A DNA stretch of 9,695 nt from Candidatus Thorarchaeota archaeon. Lineage in GTDB: Archaea; Asgardarchaeota; Thorarchaeia; Thorarchaeales; Thorarchaeaceae. The translations under genes were made by a program, and so were the position numbers. The notes beneath the pieces are model-generated. The model ran no database searches and was not told the origin of the DNA. It saw only the letters and a list, made by a program, of their open reading frames with translations. Shown here one piece after another: positions 7,586 through 9,695 of the stretch (position 1 is the stretch's first letter; each line of letters begins with the position of its first letter). The stretch is from positions 1 through 9,695 of the forward strand of contig DAOWNS010000050.1 in NCBI GenBank assembly GCA_030642465.1, written 5' to 3'.

Positions 7586-7867
7586 TTGGCAACGGTTACT
7601 GTGAAGTTCTTCGCCACTGTTCGTGAAATTACCGGTATGAGGAGCATGGAGATGGATGCGAAGAATATACGAGAGCTGCTGGAAAAACTCAAGCATCAGT
7701 TTGGAAAACCGTTCACAGATGTGGTCATCGACCCTGAAACTGACGAACTCAAGAGATTCTTCTCTTGTATGGTGAATGGCAAACGAATCGAGCTGCTTGA
7801 CAGATATGAAACAGAGCTGGCCGATAATGATGCCGTCGCCCTATTCCCACCTGTTGGTGGAGGTTAA
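7586..7867 (+). CDS. moaD: MoaD/ThiS-family sulfur carrier for pterin cofactor synthesis
   Basis: A 93-residue beta-grasp protein starts with the MoaD-like VTVKFFATVREITG and ends in ALFPPVGGG, the Gly-Gly tail that is adenylated and then thiocarboxylated by an E1-like enzyme (MoeB type). MoaD donates sulfur through molybdopterin synthase to make the dithiolene pterin needed by molybdenum and tungsten enzymes such as the AOR in this window. The start is a TTG with GGTGA (7575-7579) six bases before it; a TGA at 7577 rules out longer forms, and the next Met (residue 18) would remove the first strand. No moaE is next to it. A ThiS or general SAMP-type carrier is possible, but length and context favour MoaD. 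Confidence 0.8.
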   Translation: MATVTVKFFATVREITGMRSMEMDAKNIRELLEKLKHQFGKPFTDVVIDPETDELKRFFSCMVNGKRIELLDRYETELADNDAVALFPPVGGG

Positions 7868-7910
7868 GCAGGCCCAGCTTCGCAACCAGCATTGGAGATG
7901 AGAACAAGAA

Positions 7911-9275
7911 GTGCCCGTAGAACTCGCTATCAAGAACGCAAAATTGCTTCTCGAGTCAGGCCTCATACGAGGGGGACTTGGCGTCAATGATGGCAAGATT
8001 TGTGCTATCACAACCGACGAGCATCTTCCAGACGCTGACACAGTTATTGATGCCGAAGGAAAAGTCTTGATGCCAGGACTGATAGATGGACATGCCCATC
8101 TGCACGACCCTAAGATGCTTGACCATGAAGACTTTACTACTGGCTCCAGAGCAGCTGCAGCTGGCGGCGTCACTACGGTCATTGACATGCCTCTCACAAG
8201 CCAGGTCGATTTGGTCAAAACTGTGGAGGAGAAGATCAATCAAGGCGAGTCTATGTCCATCATAGATTTCTCACTCTATGCTGGAATGATGAACTCCAAA
8301 AATGCACCAATCGTCCCTCTGATGATTGAGAAGGGAATCGCGGGGTTCAAGGCTTTCACGTGTGAACCATACGAAACCAATGCGGGAGTGATTGTCCGTC
8401 TTCTAAGTGAGGTTTCTGAGCATGGCGGTCACATCACAGTGCACTCTGAAGACCAAGGAATCTTGGATGAGTTTAGCAAAGACTTGGAAGGGGACTGGGA
8501 TGCCCCAGTGAGTCATGCATTATCCAGACCTAACATTGCAGAGAGCTTAGCTATGCGCCAAGTGGTTGGGATTGCTCAGCAGACAGGAGGTCATCTGCAC
8601 GTTGCGCATATCACCACGCGAGAGGGCATAAGTGAAGTCGAACGTGGAAAGCTGAAAGGGGCGACAATCACAACCGAAGTGTGTCCACATCATCTGGTAT
8701 TCCAGCGCGATGAAATGAACATGCTGGGCCCCAAGAGCAAGATGAACCCGCCCTTGAGATCGAAAGTTGATCGAGCTGCGCTTTGGTCGGCGCTTCTCCG
8801 TGGAACCATCGATATGGCGATCAGCGATCATGCCCCTTGCCCTATTGAGAAGAAGGAGGCAGGAAATGACGATATCAGGGATGCTTGGGCGGGAGTGGAT
8901 GGTATCCAAATGATACTCAGAGTTCTCCTTTCAGAGGGAATCAACAAAGGCAGGCTCTCATTCTCAAGGCTGCTCGATGTGACCTCTCGAAGGCCCGCAA
9001 AGATATTCGGCCTTTACCCAAAGAAAGGGATACTGCAGGTCGGGTCTGATGCAGACTTTATCATCGTAGATGTTACAAAGGAAGAGAAGATAACCTCAGA
9101 CATGATGTTTTCAAAATGCGGCTGGACTCTCTATGAGGGAATGGAAATGAAGGGAGTTCCAATCATGACTTTCGTGCGAGGGACTCAGGTCTTCCACGAG
9201 GATAGAACAACAGTGAAGCCAGGACACGGACAGTTCTTGGCGATGGGAGAAGGAAACAAGCCCTTAGAGGTGTAG
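7911..9275 (+). CDS. Cyclic amidohydrolase of the dihydroorotase/allantoinase superfamily, substrate unknown
   Basis: This 454-residue metal-dependent TIM-barrel hydrolase acts, by family, on cyclic amides, imides or ureides. The two-metal site is complete: H61 and H63 (DGHAHLHDP), probable carboxylated K147 (GFKAF), H178 (TVHSED), H233 (VAHITT) and D306 (SDHAP). Blocks CPHHL (258-262), KMNPPLR (277-283) and ISDHAP (304-309) are shared by type I dihydroorotases and allantoinases. Dihydroorotases have Arg in H-x-H-x-R to hold the substrate carboxylate; here that position is H65, so dihydroorotase activity is unlikely. Allantoinase, hydantoinase/dihydropyrimidinase-like or a new ring hydrolase are the options. 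The start is GTG 7911 with GGAG at 7894-7897; a TGA at 7899 blocks longer forms. It lies 43 bases after moaD and 3 bases before the next polyferredoxin, so all three look co-transcribed. Confidence 0.85.
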   Translation: MPVELAIKNAKLLLESGLIRGGLGVNDGKICAITTDEHLPDADTVIDAEGKVLMPGLIDGHAHLHDPKMLDHEDFTTGSRAAAAGGVTTVIDMPLTSQVDLVKTVEEKINQGESMSIIDFSLYAGMMNSKNAPIVPLMIEKGIAGFKAFTCEPYETNAGVIVRLLSEVSEHGGHITVHSEDQGILDEFSKDLEGDWDAPVSHALSRPNIAESLAMRQVVGIAQQTGGHLHVAHITTREGISEVERGKLKGATITTEVCPHHLVFQRDEMNMLGPKSKMNPPLRSKVDRAALWSALLRGTIDMAISDHAPCPIEKKEAGNDDIRDAWAGVDGIQMILRVLLSEGINKGRLSFSRLLDVTSRRPAKIFGLYPKKGILQVGSDADFIIVDVTKEEKITSDMMFSKCGWTLYEGMEMKGVPIMTFVRGTQVFHEDRTTVKPGHGQFLAMGEGNKPLEV

Positions 9276-9278
9276 CAT

Positions 9279-9695
9279 ATGGCCGACTTGAAATTCGTAA
9301 TTGGAGATCCACGAGTATGCACTGGCTGCATGATATGTGTCAATGTGTGTAGCATGCGCTACTTCAAGGTGATAAGTCCAGAGCGGTCTCGGGTAAGAGC
9401 CGTGCGCATTGAGCCAGGCTTGGACTTCACCCTCTTCTGCAGAAACTGCGAAGATGCACCCTGTATTGATGCGTGTCCGGAGGAAGCACTATCGCGCACG
9501 TCAAAGGGAGTTGTGATTGTCAACAACAAGAAATGCACTGGCTGTGGCTCTTGTGTTGAGGCGTGCCCGTACAATGCAATCCGGATTAATCCTGATACAG
9601 AGAAGGCCATCAAGTGCATTCAGTGTAACGAGTGCATCAAGCGCTGCCCGGTTGAGGCCATATGGATGACCACGAAGAAGGAGCTCGAAGAGAGA
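9279..9695 (+). CDS. Second four-cluster polyferredoxin (3' end outside window)
   Basis: The frame opens at an ATG three bases after the amidohydrolase stop and is still open after 139 codons at the edge. Cysteine groups are C14-C17-C20-C24, C54-C57-C62-C66, C86-C89-C92-C96 and C113-C116-C119-C123, sixteen in all, predicting four [4Fe-4S] clusters. Spacing matches the polyferredoxin at 1797-2309 except that the fourth group is CxxCxxCxxxC here, so the two are paralogues of the same HycB/AOR-partner type, not copies. By that parallel, the gene beyond the right edge may be another AOR-family subunit. It is probably a cytoplasmic electron carrier. The missing C-terminus could add a further domain. 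Confidence 0.9.
   Translation, partial: MADLKFVIGDPRVCTGCMICVNVCSMRYFKVISPERSRVRAVRIEPGLDFTLFCRNCEDAPCIDACPEEALSRTSKGVVIVNNKKCTGCGSCVEACPYNAIRINPDTEKAIKCIQCNECIKRCPVEAIWMTTKKELEER

Noticed and set aside
4251..9275. Flavoprotein plus amidohydrolase as pyrimidine-biosynthesis genes (pyrD and pyrC)
   Set aside because: The flavoprotein lacks the catalytic Cys loop and the amidohydrolase lacks the substrate Arg; no other pyr genes are present, and the context is AOR and polyferredoxins.
9359..9619. 86-residue minus-strand frame inside the second polyferredoxin
   Set aside because: It is a shadow of the cysteine-rich coding frame on the plus strand.

Overview
The window looks archaeal. Evidence: a tungsten-type aldehyde:ferredoxin oxidoreductase (AOR) with a four-cluster polyferredoxin partner, a TATA-like box about 25 bases before an apparently leaderless ATG, frequent GTG/TTG starts, and a soluble multi-PAS histidine kinase of the type common in archaea. 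Base composition is roughly balanced, with no strong AT or GC skew. From memory of such gene sets I would guess an anaerobic archaeon, possibly an Asgard of the Thorarchaeia type, but the lineage is a guess. There are nine genes; two (first and last) run off the window edges. No rRNA, tRNA, CRISPR array, transposon or gene-free stretch over 300 bases was seen.

Layout. 1-1607 (-): three-PAS sensor histidine kinase, cut off in its ATPase domain. 1608-1796: divergent promoter region. 1797-5345 (+): a tight three-gene operon of four-cluster polyferredoxin, AOR, and a dihydroorotate/dihydropyrimidine dehydrogenase-like flavoprotein with two C-terminal [4Fe-4S] motifs. 5362-7492 (-): a PfkB-family kinase followed by an M24 (Xaa-Pro) metallopeptidase, converging on the first operon with a 16-base gap. 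7493-7585: second divergent promoter region. 7586-9695 (+): a MoaD-type sulfur carrier, a cyclic amidohydrolase of the dihydroorotase/allantoinase superfamily, and a second polyferredoxin cut by the window end.

How the genes may work together. The two plus-strand groups look functionally linked: AOR, its pterin-cofactor sulfur carrier (MoaD), two polyferredoxins, a ring-reductase-type flavoprotein and a ring-opening-type amidohydrolase. A reasonable but unproven model is an anaerobic pathway for a cyclic amide or ureide: AOR oxidises an aldehyde, passes low-potential electrons to the polyferredoxin, and these feed or drain the flavoprotein, while the amidohydrolase opens or closes the ring. 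The flavoprotein lacks the usual N-x-S-C-P-N active-site loop, and the amidohydrolase has His where dihydroorotases have the substrate-binding Arg. Neither should therefore be labelled a pyrimidine-biosynthesis enzyme, and the true substrate is unknown. The second polyferredoxin predicts another AOR-type gene just beyond the right edge.
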